DNA of 64,000 nucleotides from Plecoglossus altivelis (taxonomy: Eukaryota > Chordata > Actinopteri > Osmeriformes > Plecoglossidae). The stretch's first letter is position 1, and every line of letters starts with the position of its first letter. The translations under genes were made by a program, and so were the position numbers. The stretch lies in NCBI GenBank assembly GCA_036571765.1, contig BROE01000009.1, forward strand, positions 11,778,904-11,842,903, in the 5' to 3' direction. The notes beneath the pieces were generated by a model. That model had not been told where the DNA came from. It searched no databases and saw only the letters and a list, made by a program, of their open reading frames with translations. This document shows positions 1 through 11,800 of the stretch, piece by piece.

Positions 1-71
1 ACTTTTTTGGCAGCCACTATTAAAAGTTTACTTCCAACATTGGAAAATAAAAACCAAGTATCGGGTTTGTC

Positions 72-77
72 TTTATT
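72..77 (-). promoter_or_regulatory. ola1: Poly(A) signal of ola1
   Basis: TTTATT on the plus strand (AATAAA on the minus strand), with a second overlapping copy at 76-81. It lies about 825 nt downstream of the ola1 stop codon and would give a 3' UTR from about 901 down to about 60. No other gene is visible in the first 900 bases. Confidence 0.55.
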
Positions 78-901
78 TATTGATTGTGGACACAGCATCA
101 GTATGTGAATTCTCAAAGAAGTGCCCACTTATTTAAGGACACGACATTTATGAATTGATCATTCTCGTTGTTTCCATGGCCCCGGAAAGTCAGTTTGCCT
201 GAATTCTGTCCTTAATCATGCCACCCAAAGACGTCAGTGTTGTCAAGTAATGGTCACAAGGTGCACTAGTGTGCCTTTTATATTCATACCTTGGAAAAGT
301 CAGTCAGGATGAAGCACAAAGAAAAGGAAGCAATCAGAAACACATCCTGGTCAGAGGATCTTCATACCAATTTGCGTATTCACAATGATGTTATGTCTTG
401 TATTTAGGCTGTGCACATGGATGATAAGCTGAGGAGATAACTAAAGAAGGAGAAGGGCTCCAATACACCCCCAAACCAAAGCCACACCCTCCAAATGAAG
501 CAGTCAGAATTCTGGTTTCTCATTACAGGCATCATGAGAAATGTCAAAAAATAATAAAAAAACAACTTTCAGTCCAGGTCTTTAGGGTCATAGTGTGTTG
601 ATGAATTTCCTTCTTGCAACATTCATTGGCGGCCGAAATGCTCAGAAGATTTCAGATCAGAACGTACACATTTAGAATGCTTGAGTAGAATGTTTTACAT
701 GCACATAAGCACAAAACAATAGTGTGTATGCTGTTCTGTAATTTGCACAACGAACACTATCTGCTTGACTAAATGGGTCCCTGGGCTGAAACAGCTGATT
801 TGATCCCTTAAAAGAGAGATGGAATGAAGACAAATTATCAGACACTGCGACCCTCCGAAGCAGGACTGGGTTGAACCTGCTGTAACCACCATATGGCCTC
901 A

Positions 902-3210
902 TCACTTCTTCTTGGGTGCGTTGGGTGTGTTGAATTTGAAAAAGATAATGTCTCCATCCTCCACAACGTAGTTCCTGCCCTGCTGCCTGTACTTGCCAGC
1001 ACCCTGTGGCAGAGGGAGGGGGAAAAGAAATGAAACACACATTTCTTGACTGACATGAATGCTCAGCCGCCAAGAAGTCAGTCCCGTCAAATAAGTCAAC
1101 CATGCATGGAGAGACCCGCACCTTGACAGCGTTCTCGCTGCCCTCCTCCTTGAAGTCTTCAAACTTCATGACCTCAGCCATGATGAAGCCTTTCTCAAAG
1201 TCTGTGTGGATCTTCCCCGCTGCCTGGGGTGCCTTGCTGCCTTTCTGTTGGAACACGAAAGGAGCAAACACCAACATGTCATTTTGGTTGACTTCAACGT
1301 TGATCCTGAAAGCAAGTCAAGCATCCAGGCAGCACTGTGTGCACTTACTAATAACCCCGCCCCCCCGCCCCAGATGAATAACACCCAAAAGCAGCAATGA
1401 GGTGTCAGAATAAAGGAAGATGACCAGTATTGCAACAGCCAGCAATATAATGAGCAGAGGGGAGATGAAGAAGCTCTTACCCTGATGGTCCAGGCTCGCA
1501 CCTCATCTGGTCCTGCAGTGAAGAAGTACTCCAGCTGCAGCGCTGCATAGCCAGCCTTAATGATCTTGGTCATCACACTGAATACAAACAGTTCAGTCTG
1601 ATTTAGTCAGTGATAATCCTATCATCTTAGTTTGTCATTTGTCTGTGGAATGGATGCCCAGACTGCAGCACAGATGAACGATTCCTCACCTCTGGGTCTT
1701 CTGTTCCTGGCAGTACTTCTCCTTCTCCTCGTCACTCATGTCCTGCAGCTTGCTCTCCAGCGCTCCGCTCACAGGGATGACCAGGGCACCTGGATCATGG
1801 GCATCCACCCACTCCTTGATCTTCGCAAGCCTGAAGCCAAGAAAAAATGTGGACCTTGGATCCAGACAAGGAAGTGTTTGTTTTCTAGCGCACACATGTC
1901 CACACAATGGGATGATAAAACCTACCACTTGTTCTTTTTCCTGATGTAGTCTTTCTCTGAAAGATTAACCAGGTAGATCATAGGCTTGGACGTCAGGAAC
2001 AGGTATTTATTCAGCACATCAATCTGCAACGCAAACAGAAAGTGTGAGGAGTCATGGTGATAATCTATCTCTCGCAGAAACAAAAAAAAAGGCCAGTGTT
2101 GTACTGCAAATGATTTTACTATGAAATATAATGCCCAAAGTAAAACGAACTCCTTGAAAGGCACTCACTGTCTCACACGCGCACTAACTGCCATACCTCC
2201 TTTTCGTTCCATTCTCCGTAGAAGCGGATGTGCTTCTTCTGCTCTGACACCCACTGCTTCACCTTGATCATGATGTCCTGAGACACATGGGAGAGAGGGC
2301 AGTAAGCGCTCCCATACACAACGCTAGGAGTACTATGGCATTTCTTCCCACCAGTTAGAGACGGGCCTCATACTCACGTATTCGGGTTTGAGCTTCTTGT
2401 CCCCTCCCCGGACAGCTGTCTTCTCCAGTTTCTCTAGGATCGGACCGATCATCTCCTCATCCTTCAGCCGCAGCTCCTCGTGGATGATCTCGATATCTCT
2501 CACTGGGTCGATGGTGCCTTCCACGTGGATGATATCCTCGTCATCGAAGGCACCTGGCGGAACACAAGCCCGTGCGTGGGTTAGACACGCAGGGTTCAGG
2601 GTGGATGGGGTGGTTCTTTCGTGCAAGTTCGAATGGTGACTCACGGGTCATGTGGAAGATGCCGTCACAAGCGCTGATGTGAGACAGGAAAGCGTTGCCC
2701 AGGCCCTGCCCTGCATGCGCTCCTTTCACCAGACCAGCAATATCGACCACATTTAGAAATGCGGGTACCTTACTACAAAAAGAAGAAGTGAGAGGTCAAA
2801 CATCAAATACAGACTGCAGTAAAGCCCCCCCTTTTCATTGACCCGATGAGTGAGAACCAACCTGAGTGGTTTGTGGAACTGACAAAGGTAATCATAACGT
2901 TCATCTGGGATGGGCACTCTGCTCTCATTGGGGTCGATGGTGCAGAAGGGAAAGTTTTCGGCAGCTGCCTGGCTTTTGGTCAGGACGTTGAAGAACGTTG
3001 ACTTTCTGTAGTGATGAGAAGACCATAGAGCTCTGGTGTGTGGGGGTATTTCCTTTCTTCATTCTACCGTGCAGTCTCTTGTGTTGTAGGACTACTTAAT
3101 GTTTAAACCTACCCAACATTTGGTATTCCTACGATTCCGATTTTTAGCGAAGTCCCAAACCGTCCGATCAAAGGGGGCTGTTTAGGTGCTTCTGGCTTCT
3201 TTGGAGGCAT
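902..3210 (-). CDS. ola1: Obg-like ATPase 1 (complete CDS, 10 coding exons)
   Basis: OLA1 is a cytosolic Obg/YchF-family P-loop ATPase linked to translation and stress control. Coding exons, in genomic order: 902-1003, 1122-1244, 1481-1577, 1690-1830, 1926-2023, 2197-2277, 2378-2553, 2645-2772, 2862-3005, 3113-3210. They sum to 1188 nt (395 aa plus stop; human 396 aa). The start ATG (rc of 3208-3210) opens MPPKKPEAPKQPP and lies exactly after a splice acceptor, so the 5' UTR is in an upstream exon. G1 is GIVGIPNVGKS. G4 reads NLSE instead of NKxD, the change that gives this subfamily ATP rather than GTP preference. The DIAG stretch (G3) and the C-terminal TGS part ending in PNAPKKK are present. 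It is divergent from tra2b. No frame breaks seen; identification is firm. Confidence 0.96.
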
Positions 3211-3779
3211 CTAGAAAGATGAGGACTCAATAAATGAAGGCTAAATCGACCTGATTTAATACTCCGTTATTACCTGTACTAAAATGTCAGAAATAGGCAG
3301 ATGCTTACAGTATTTATAGCTCTTGATATAACTTGGTATTGGTCTTTAACATCATTAGTGATCTAGGCACAGGTTGTCAGCTAGCCAGCCATTTACTGCT
3401 GCGCTGCTACCGTCCTCATTAATTTATTTCACATAACTAGACATAGGTTTTTGTGACAAATAGGCCTACTTATTGGCAATAACAAGGCCGCGAGGTGCAT
3501 TACATGTGGTCCTGCAGTCCCATTCATTTAGCTATGAACCCATACGGCATGCTAACTAGCCGTGGTAGCGAAAAATGCCAAGAGTAGACAAGGTATTGCA
3601 AATCTGCGATATATATAGGTTTTTGGCATGAAGAGACAATCAATAAATCCTTATGCGTGAACAAAAGCTCAAAGCACAAATAACCATGATGTTTCTCTAC
3701 CTTTTGTCAATAACTCTATAAATGACTTACTGTTAAAATTACAGTTTACACTAGCCGTCCAAAAGCTTGCTTTAGTTTC

Positions 3780-4230
3780 AGGGCTCGGGAAGCAAGAGGG
3801 ACAGCAAGTCGGAAGTGTTGTTTGAGGGTAGCATTGCCATTGGCCCATACGCCAGAACGTAAAACAAGGAAAAATCGTCACTTCCCTACTATCAAAACGT
3901 AGTTAAATGTCCACACATGTCACGTTTATACTGATATTAGTTTTAAATAATGTTTTTTTCTGATTATTGTTGTTAACCTATTATTTAATTCCATGCATTT
4001 TATTTTGTGGGTCGTTTCTGGCGCGCTTTTTCAAGACGGACCTATGGGAGGCAGCAATGCGTCAAACTAAGCCCTGCCTACCGGAAGTCAAAGGAAGAAG
4101 ACGACGACGACGACGAAGAACAAGAAGGTTCCAAATCCCATGTTGGCTTCGTAGAAAGTCTACGCGAAACCGTCGATATTACATACTTAGCGTATTGTTT
4201 TATCCAATAATAAGCACACCCATTGAGAAA
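3780..4230. promoter_or_regulatory. Bidirectional promoter between ola1 and tra2b
   Basis: The interval lies between two head-to-head genes: the ola1 5' UTR exon should be near 3.78-3.88 kb, and the tra2b ATG is at 4231. An ETS-type motif (CCGGAAGT) is at about 4081-4088, a second CGGAAGTG at about 3811-3818, and an inverted CCAAT box (ATTGG) near 3839. A GACGAC/GAAGAA-rich run at 4092-4130 would fall in the tra2b 5' UTR. Promoter function is inferred from gene orientation and these motifs. Confidence 0.5.
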
Positions 4231-7028
4231 AATGAGCGACAACGAGAAGGACTTCATCGAGAGGGTAAGTATTAAGGATCTCCACGAAGTCGCGAATCAT
4301 TTCGAAGAATGTCTATGCAGGACCGCATTTCTCGGTGCTGCGTGCATATTAGCTAATGGTGGCTAGCGAGTGCAGCAGAATAACAATTTAGCAGACTTGC
4401 CGTTTTTATGTTAGGATTGTAGAGTAGTTGTTAATTACGTAACATTATTCAATCTCGTTTTTTCAAGTTTTCCCTAGTGTTAATTTTAAAAATAGATTTG
4501 AATAAGATTTGTATATTTAATTAATTCCTGTTGTTTTTTTTGTTATTGCTAGCCTAGCTTGTTCAAAATGGCTCTCATGTGCCATGATGTTCACACCAGT
4601 GATCACACTGCATCTTGCTAATAGTAGTCTCAGGTTTTTTTGTTCTAATCATGTACTCTGGGTCTTACATTATCAACTTATTTACATTTATACCAACATG
4701 CCTTTTACAGGAAGGGCCCTGCTTCATCACCCTTGTCTGTTTTTCGTTAAGGTTGAGTTTGGAAGAATGAAAATGCGGAAGAAGTATTCAGATGTGAAGT
4801 TGTTAATGGTCATATTTGATGAAGCTGATGGTTGCATGTAATGGCTTTGGGAAGCTGGCAGAAGCGAACAACATTACCCCCACTGGTAGAGGGAGTAATG
4901 GCAGGCAATGGGGGAAGAGGAGGAGAAAGTAAACTGAAGAAAGAAGAAAAGAATGATTATTTTGAAGTTATGAAGTTAAAGAAGTTATGAAGTTATTATC
5001 AGAAGTATACGGGGGTATGAGTAATTTCATATGGCCTGCTATGTTATAACTGTACTGCAATTCCTATTTTTTTTTCTCTTTCTTAAACATGCATGCAAAT
5101 TGTTCAGTTAATGTTAGTCCACAACACTAGTATCTCAAATGAAATCGGTTCGTTTTAACTTAAAGTAACTTTCAAAAGTAGATTTCGTTTTCTGACTGTA
5201 AAGCTTTACAATTTTCATGCCTTTAACAGGCGTGTCTGCCCAAGTTTTTTTGAAAGTGTGACCTTGTCCACTGGGTCCTCATTCTGTAAGTGGGGGCTGT
5301 AGTAGGTGAGACTGAGGTCCTCGGCCTGTCTCCTTCTCTCCTGTCTGTCTGTCAGACTGTCTGCCTCTCAGTACTGTTCTTTTCCTGACCTGGCTATGTG
5401 TGACTTGTCAGGAATCCCGGTCCGGCTCCAGGAGTGTGACCCCTCAGGGCTCAGGGAAGTCGGCCAGCCGCTCCCCTGCCCAGTCCCCGGCCCGGTCCCG
5501 CCACTCAAGATCCAAGTCCCGCTCTCGCTCTCACTCCAAGTCCAGGTAGTCTAACGGGAGCGTATTGGACTGTGTTAATGGTGCTGCTGAATCTCAATAT
5601 TTAGGGGATAGGATAGCAATGTTTTCTTGGTGTTACACCTGTATTCATTCCACTAACTCCCCCTCTCCCCCCCTCCTCATCCTCCTCAGGTCCAGATCCC
5701 ACCGGAGCTCCAGGAGGCAGTATTCCCGCTCTCGCTCCCGCTCCCACCGCCGGCGCTCCAGGAGCCGCTCTCACAGCGGGGAGTACCGCCGCCATCGCAG
5801 CCACAGCCACTCCCCCATGTCCAACCGTCGCAGGCACATCGGCAACAGGGTAAGCAGCCCTCACCCACCGGCCCATCTCACCCTGCACATCTTCCTCTTG
5901 TTTTACAATTCACACAGCTCATTTCCCCTCTGGGTGTGCTCTCCTTTGTTTAGGCCGACCCTGACCCCAACTCCTGTCTGGGCGTGTTTGGGCTGAGTCT
6001 CTACACTACAGAGAGAGACCTGAGGGAGGTGTTCTCCAAGTACGGCCCTCTAGCTGACGTCAGCATCGTCTGTGATCAGCAGTCCAGGCGTTCCAGGGGC
6101 TTCGCATTTGTGTACTTTGAAAACAGGGAGGACTCCAAGGAGGTGTGTGTGTGAGAATGTGAGAGAGAGATGAGAGGGAGGGAGGGAGTGAGAGTTGTGC
6201 CTACAGATTGTTACTCTTCTGAATACTTTTCACATCTGTGACCTGAAAAGACTCCCTCCTTCATCCTGTCTCAGGCTAAGGAGCGCGCCAATGGCATGGA
6301 ACTGGACGGCCGCAGGATCCGAGTGGATTTCTCCATCACTAAGCGACCACACACCCCCACCCCTGGGATCTACATGGGCCGGCCCACCTAGTGAGTGATG
6401 TCTCGGAGGACCCCTGTGAGCCTGTCCTATGCTCTAGCATGTAGCGTCCTGTTTGTAACCTGTGCATGTGACGTACAGTGGTGGCGGCGGCGGAGGTGGC
6501 GGCAGCGGTGGCGGTGGACCCAGCACATCCAGGCGCAGTAGAGAGGACCGAGGCTACAACAGAGGCTACGACCGCGGTTACGACCGGGGTGACCGTGGCG
6601 ACCGTGGTGACCGTGGCTACGATCGCTACGACGACCGGGACTACTACAGGTCTTACGGGTGAAGTCCACTTTTCATCCTTTGAGTGTTTCGACTGAACTG
6701 GTGTTCAGGAGGTTCAGTGTTTGTGGCAGTGTGTTTGTGTTGATCCTGACCATGTTGGCTTGCTGTGCCCTGCAGGCGTCGGTCTCCATCCCCCTACTAC
6801 AGCCGAGGGGCCTACAGGTCACGCTCTCGATCCCATTCCCCACGTAAGTCAACCGCACTCAGCATGGACCGGAGGAGACGCTGAATTGTCATTCTGTGAA
6901 TCTGACGCGTAAAATTCTTTGTGCGCTAAATGGTGAAAGCTGTTATGAGCCTCAACAGTGGTTGTAAGCTGAGATAGTCTGTTCTTCACTTGTTGTCTCC
7001 TGCTAGTCATACAGGTTCACACTACTGA
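4231..7028 (+). CDS. tra2b: Transformer-2 splicing regulator (tra2b-like, complete, 8 coding exons)
   Basis: Nuclear SR-like protein that binds GAA-rich exonic enhancers and promotes exon inclusion. Coding exons: 4231-4263, 5412-5545, 5690-5849, 5954-6142, 6275-6390, 6479-6658, 6776-6843, 7015-7028; total 894 nt, 297 aa (human TRA2B 288). Order: N-terminal RS domain (exons 1-3), one RRM (exons 4-5; RNP1 RSRGFAFVYFE), the linker TKRPHTPTPGIYMGRPT diagnostic of Tra2, a Gly run, Tyr/Arg/Asp repeats, then a short second RS domain ending in SPRSHY. RRM residues (FSKYGPLADVS, VDFSITKRPH) favour TRA2B over TRA2A. Linkage to senp2 also fits TRA2B (human 3q27). The Gly run before the Tyr/Arg repeats is more like TRA2A, so the paralogue call is strong but not absolute. 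Exon 1 to exon 2 skips the poison exon annotated separately. Confidence 0.92.
4752..5014 (+). other. tra2b: Candidate tra2b poison exon (autoregulatory, premature stop)
   Basis: A 263-nt block in tra2b intron 1 has a pyrimidine tract and acceptor (CTGTTTTTCGTTAAG ending at 4751) and a donor (GTATGA at 5015). Read in phase from exon 1, it adds 29 codons starting VEFGRMKM and stops at TAA 4839-4841. Its second half is strongly purine-rich (GAGGAGGAGAAAG, GAAGAAAGAAGAAAAG and four AAGTTATGAAGTT-type units), which is the class of site Tra2 binds. Mammalian TRA2B carries an ultraconserved poison exon of similar size at the same place, through which the protein limits its own level. The match in position, size and phase is what I see; homology is inferred. 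Confidence 0.72.
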
Positions 7029-7525
7029 GGGCACACAAAAGAGCACCTGGGACAAGACAAAATAGTCAACCTGAGTAGGACACACAGTTAATGTGGGGGG
7101 GTGCATGTCATGGGGGGGGTGATGGGGATAGTGTATAGTGAGTAATGTTTGGAATTGTTTCATGACACAAGTAGAACATCCAACTAAATGTGTTTTTCCG
7201 TCTCTAACGGTTTATGGACTTCAAATCTATTGGACATCGGTCTGGATATTTTTAATTTCGATGAGTAGACAGATTTTGCATTAAGTTGATGTTGTGGCGG
7301 GTGGATTTGTATGGTAAGCATCCTTTCTGTGTTTCTTTGCTCCATTTTATGTAGATGAGCTGTCTCCTACTCCCAGTTTAGACCTTTTTTGATGGTGTTT
7401 CTGTTGACAGGATCAAATTGGATAGCGTACGGAAGTCCTTTATCAATTAGTGCTTTGTGTGTATTTGCATACCGTGTTTTAAGTCTGATTATATCCAAGC
7501 AATAAAACTTTACATAATCTTTGTC
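7029..7525 (+). other. tra2b: tra2b 3' UTR with poly(A) signal
   Basis: Follows the TGA at 7026-7028 in a very short last coding exon (14 coding nt). AATAAA is at 7501-7506, followed by a T/G-rich stretch, so the transcript probably ends near 7520-7530. The stretch from there to 8830 holds no coding signal on the plus strand. Confidence 0.65.
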
Positions 7526-7810
7526 TATTGTGCTTTCTTGTATTCTTGTCCATGAATATGATGAATGGTCACTTATGAACTTTCCTGTTGCAGGACAGTC
7601 AAGTGCCTTGAAGAACTAGAAATAATACTTGACAATTTTCAACGCAAAATCCAGGTTCTTTTTAAAGCTCAGGTCTCCATAACTGTATGTTGGAAAGTAT
7701 AGTACAAGTAAATTGATACAACATAGGTGTAATTCACATGACCAATGTTATGTACAATTATTTCCTATGGATGAATGCTTTCACAACTGGTGGAACATTT
7801 TATCTGGCCT

Positions 7811-8830
7811 TTTATTACATAAATACTTTTATCATTGCTTTGTAGTTGAAAGGACGAAAAATGTTTTGTACGGCACTCCAGGAATAAGTACATTAAGCTC
7901 ATTCGTTCTAATAGTAAATAGTGTGAAAAAAAGGCAATTCTGTTTAATCCAGATTGTAAGAATTAAAGATGCACCAGCAAATCCTAAATAAATACTTCCA
8001 CGTTGCAAAGGTTCCAGTCTGTGAAACCAGGGTTTTAGATGGTCATGCTTCACTACATACAAGCACACGCCAGCTCCATCTACACACACACACCAGCTCC
8101 ATCTACACACACAGACACACACGCACACACACCTCTCAGTCCATGGAGAAATGATCACACTCAGTCAAGCTGTTTGAGAAATATTAGAAACCTTCAAACA
8201 CTTCATATGCCAAGCTCTCTCCTGTGGAGTAAGAACCCGCTCCGAACACATGCATTCCTCATCTGACTCCACATAGAACTTACAAAAATAAAGGACCTAT
8301 AGGATAACTTATACTTGACTCCTGTTCCACACAAAGCTGTAGTTTCATAATGACCCACAATAACACTGCGAAATATGTGGATGCTCATGCTTGGAGAGCT
8401 AATATAGACCTACTCAAGGCACTTAAGGCAGTGTTAGGGCAAATTCACTAACAAAATACAATGGATCTACATGAGAACATAGATCAGCCATTTGGTCAGT
8501 GTTAATGCTAGTCCAAACCATCAATGTCAACTAAATTCCAGATGGTTCTACATTGGGAATGACTCCATTTCTATACTTTTCAGCATTAAGACTTTTCTTT
8601 TGTTGCTCCGAGTCCCACGCAACTCCTTCCTCCTCGTCCAGCAGACTGTGGATTGGTTGTGCAAGACCTCCAACAGCATTTCTCCTCCAATCCCTTTCTT
8701 CAGAAGCGTCGCTCCTGTCCATTGCTATTGCCCTTTTTGGCATCTTGTCTCATGTACATTGGCTGTCCATTCTTACAGTTTCTCTAATTGTCTCCCATAA
8801 GGGCTTATAGTATTGGGATAATAGAGATGT
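7811..8830 (-). other. senp2: Probable senp2 3' UTR with poly(A) signal
   Basis: The region downstream of the senp2 stop (rc of 8831-8833). A minus-strand AATAAA (TTTATT at 7811-7816) would end a UTR of about 1 kb. It contains a short CA-rich repeat at about 8070-8135. The extent is inferred; no open frame here looks real. Confidence 0.45.
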
Positions 8831-11800
8831 CTACAGCAGCCTCTGGTTCAAAATCTCCCAGATCATTAACTTCCTGAAAAGGGGCATGTGACACTGAGGA
8901 CAGAGGGAAAGAAAAAAAGATAAGTGTTTAGATGGGTTCATATTAACATGAATAACATGAGTCAGGGCTAAAGCATAGCAATGTGCATGTAAGCAGTCCT
9001 CGATCACAACCCTCTTTATAGGAGGCAGCTACTTCTGGTAAACAGACAATGACTTCCCAGCTTGCCTCAGCTCATTTGATAGGTGTTAAAGAAACTAAAT
9101 CTGCCATCCATATGGTAGAATTTCCTTTCAAAATGGCCGCCTGCTTGCTAGACTTGTGATTGGCAGGCCTGGGGGTGGGTGGGTACCTGTCTGAAGGTGA
9201 GGGGCCGTCCCTGGGAGATGTAGTCAGCATATTTACAGGCAAACACGCCACAGTCGCTTCCATTTTTCTGCTGGGGAATCTCCTACACAAACAATGGAAA
9301 GATATTTTGCTACCTGTGCGTTTGTCTAAGCCCTAGCCTGGTGTTTAGTGAGTTAGGTGCATCTAACCCCCCAAAAAGGTCCCAACTTACATTGGCCCTC
9401 ATGCTGCCTATGAACCACTTGGAGATGTCCATGTCTCTCTCCTTCTTGGCCTTGTGCTCCTCCTTCAGGTAGAGCCTGAGACATCACCCACACCCACACA
9501 CACACCATGAGCTGTACGTTGCTTTGGATAACAACTTTAAAACAAGGTACAAATGTTCCTGAAAATGAAGACAGTGCATTGAGGACTCACAGTAACATGC
9601 TGCAGATGTCATCGTGTCTCTGCCCCATAGAGTCATAAGACCTCACTGACCTTGACCTGAAGTCCACCACCTGCAGACACAACAAGAGACATTTCCCACC
9701 GACTGTCACATTTCTTATCCTGACAAGTTCATCCTTAACAAGTCCATTAAGGTTTGCGTCATATGCGGGTTTTAACAGAGGCCCATGACAACGCCCTCTA
9801 GTGGAGAGCAGCTGTGAAGCGTTTCAGCTCCAAAACAGACTCACCGCCAGAGACCAGTGGACTCCCAGGTGCAGGGGGATCAGCAGGACTTCGTACTGGA
9901 AGAGGTCCACTGCTTTGGTCCAGCGCCTTACGGCAGAGTGGCCTCCCGGCTGCCCCCCTCCCCCCCCAGCCCCGCCCCGCAGCTTGGGGAAGAAGAAGGT
10001 GCTGAAGGCGTAGACCCGGAGCCCCCCCACCGCCTGGGTGGAGCTCCGTGCCGCCACCAGGGACAGGTAGAAGTTGATCACCTGGGAGACGCCACGAGGG
10101 AGAACATGGAACAGGACACCCAGGATTAGAGTAGGGACTTGTTTTACCTGCCCAAGACTCCCTTCCATTACAGGACTCATTCCAATGACTCATCCGGTCA
10201 TTCAGCCGTTAAAAAGACCTGCTGCGTTGCTGCTTATTCCGACTGCGTGGCTGCTCCTCTGCTAGAGACACGTACCTCGTCGTTAAGCCAGCTCGTTTCC
10301 TGGAGCGTGGCCAGGTCTCGCTGCGTGATGCGAAGTTTGAAGGCGGAGCTCAACACCAGGTTAGGATCTCTCTGCGCTAGAGCACGACTCACCTCTGCTG
10401 CCATCTCCTGACACACACACACAGGACACGAGGATAAGGGAGCAAAGCCTCTCCAACATCGTACTTCTTGTTCCACGCGCGCTGCGTTTACGTGCCGTCT
10501 GCCAACACGCGTTGATCTCACCTTGGTCAGTCTAGGGAGGTCCTCGTCGCTGTGGCGTGCGTGTGTGGGATGTGTAGTGTGTGCGTCGCTCGGCGCCAGC
10601 GCTGGGGTCTCCCTGTCCAGCAGATTGAGCCGAGCAGCCACCTCAGCAGACAGATCCACCTCCGCTTGCTGCTGCTGTCGGAGGGGAAGGAAAACCTTCA
10701 GAACACCTATGTGGGCCTTTGTCCGATCAGAACATTCAATAGACTGGGACAGTTTGGCACGTGAAAGGCCATCTCTGTGATCCATTAACGTGTGTGTGTG
10801 TGTAAAACTTACAGTAGCCCCACTGACGGCTTGCGCATCCACAGATCCGCTCAGACTTTTATTGATCCACACCTCCCCCCTCCTGTGCACAGCGGGTGGC
10901 ACACAGATCCGTGTTACAACAGCACAACATCAAACAGTCCTGAACCCACATGGACAGAACTCACCTGTCTTTAGTCTGTTTGGCTGAGGACATGTCCCTC
11001 CACATGAACACGCTGGAGGGAGCTGGGAAGAGAGGGGATGGGGGGGTTGGGGAGAGCCAAAACACCCTCAGTATCAGCAGTGTTTAGGAGGAGTGTGTGT
11101 GTGTTGGTGGGGGGGGGGGGAGTGACGAGGGTCTGTACCTCTCAGGGACCCGGGCTTCATAGCTGCGGACTCACTCGTTCTTCCAAGCAAAGCGGTTCTG
11201 TGTCCGTCCTGTGAAAGCGGCACGCTGGGGAAGACAACAGGATCAGACCTCTGCATGTTCAGAAAGTTCTTACTTTATTTATGTATAATAGATGAGCTAT
11301 AACTCACACAGTACACTTTAGGTGAACCACGCTCCTGTGAACTGCTATTGAACCGGCTGGTGATACAGACTGCTTCTACTCACCCCTGTGGCTTGGTGCG
11401 ATTGAAGGGTAACGGTTGAGTCTTGCTGTACTTCTCAGACACCATCTCCACCAACCGCCTGTAGTGTTCCCGATCACTCTCCTTCAAAGCCTGAGCACAA
11501 GGGGTGAAGGCCAAGATCATGACCAGAGGCACAGGGTCCAGGGGCAGGATTAACACATTAAATAGCAGTTTCTACCCGAGGTCTCCAGACCAGCTAATGC
11601 GACTCACCTGTTCCACTGCCAGGCAGGTTCTGTGGCCGCGGTGGGCTCCCATGCCTGGGAACACTGGGTCGGGGTTGGAGGTCCCCGTGCCGGCCCCTGC
11701 CGAGGACCATGAGGGAAGCAGCTGAACTGAGCGCCGGCGGGGGTTCTCTCGTTCCTTCCCTCTCTCGGGGACTGCTGACGATGTCTGCTTCCTCAGCAGT

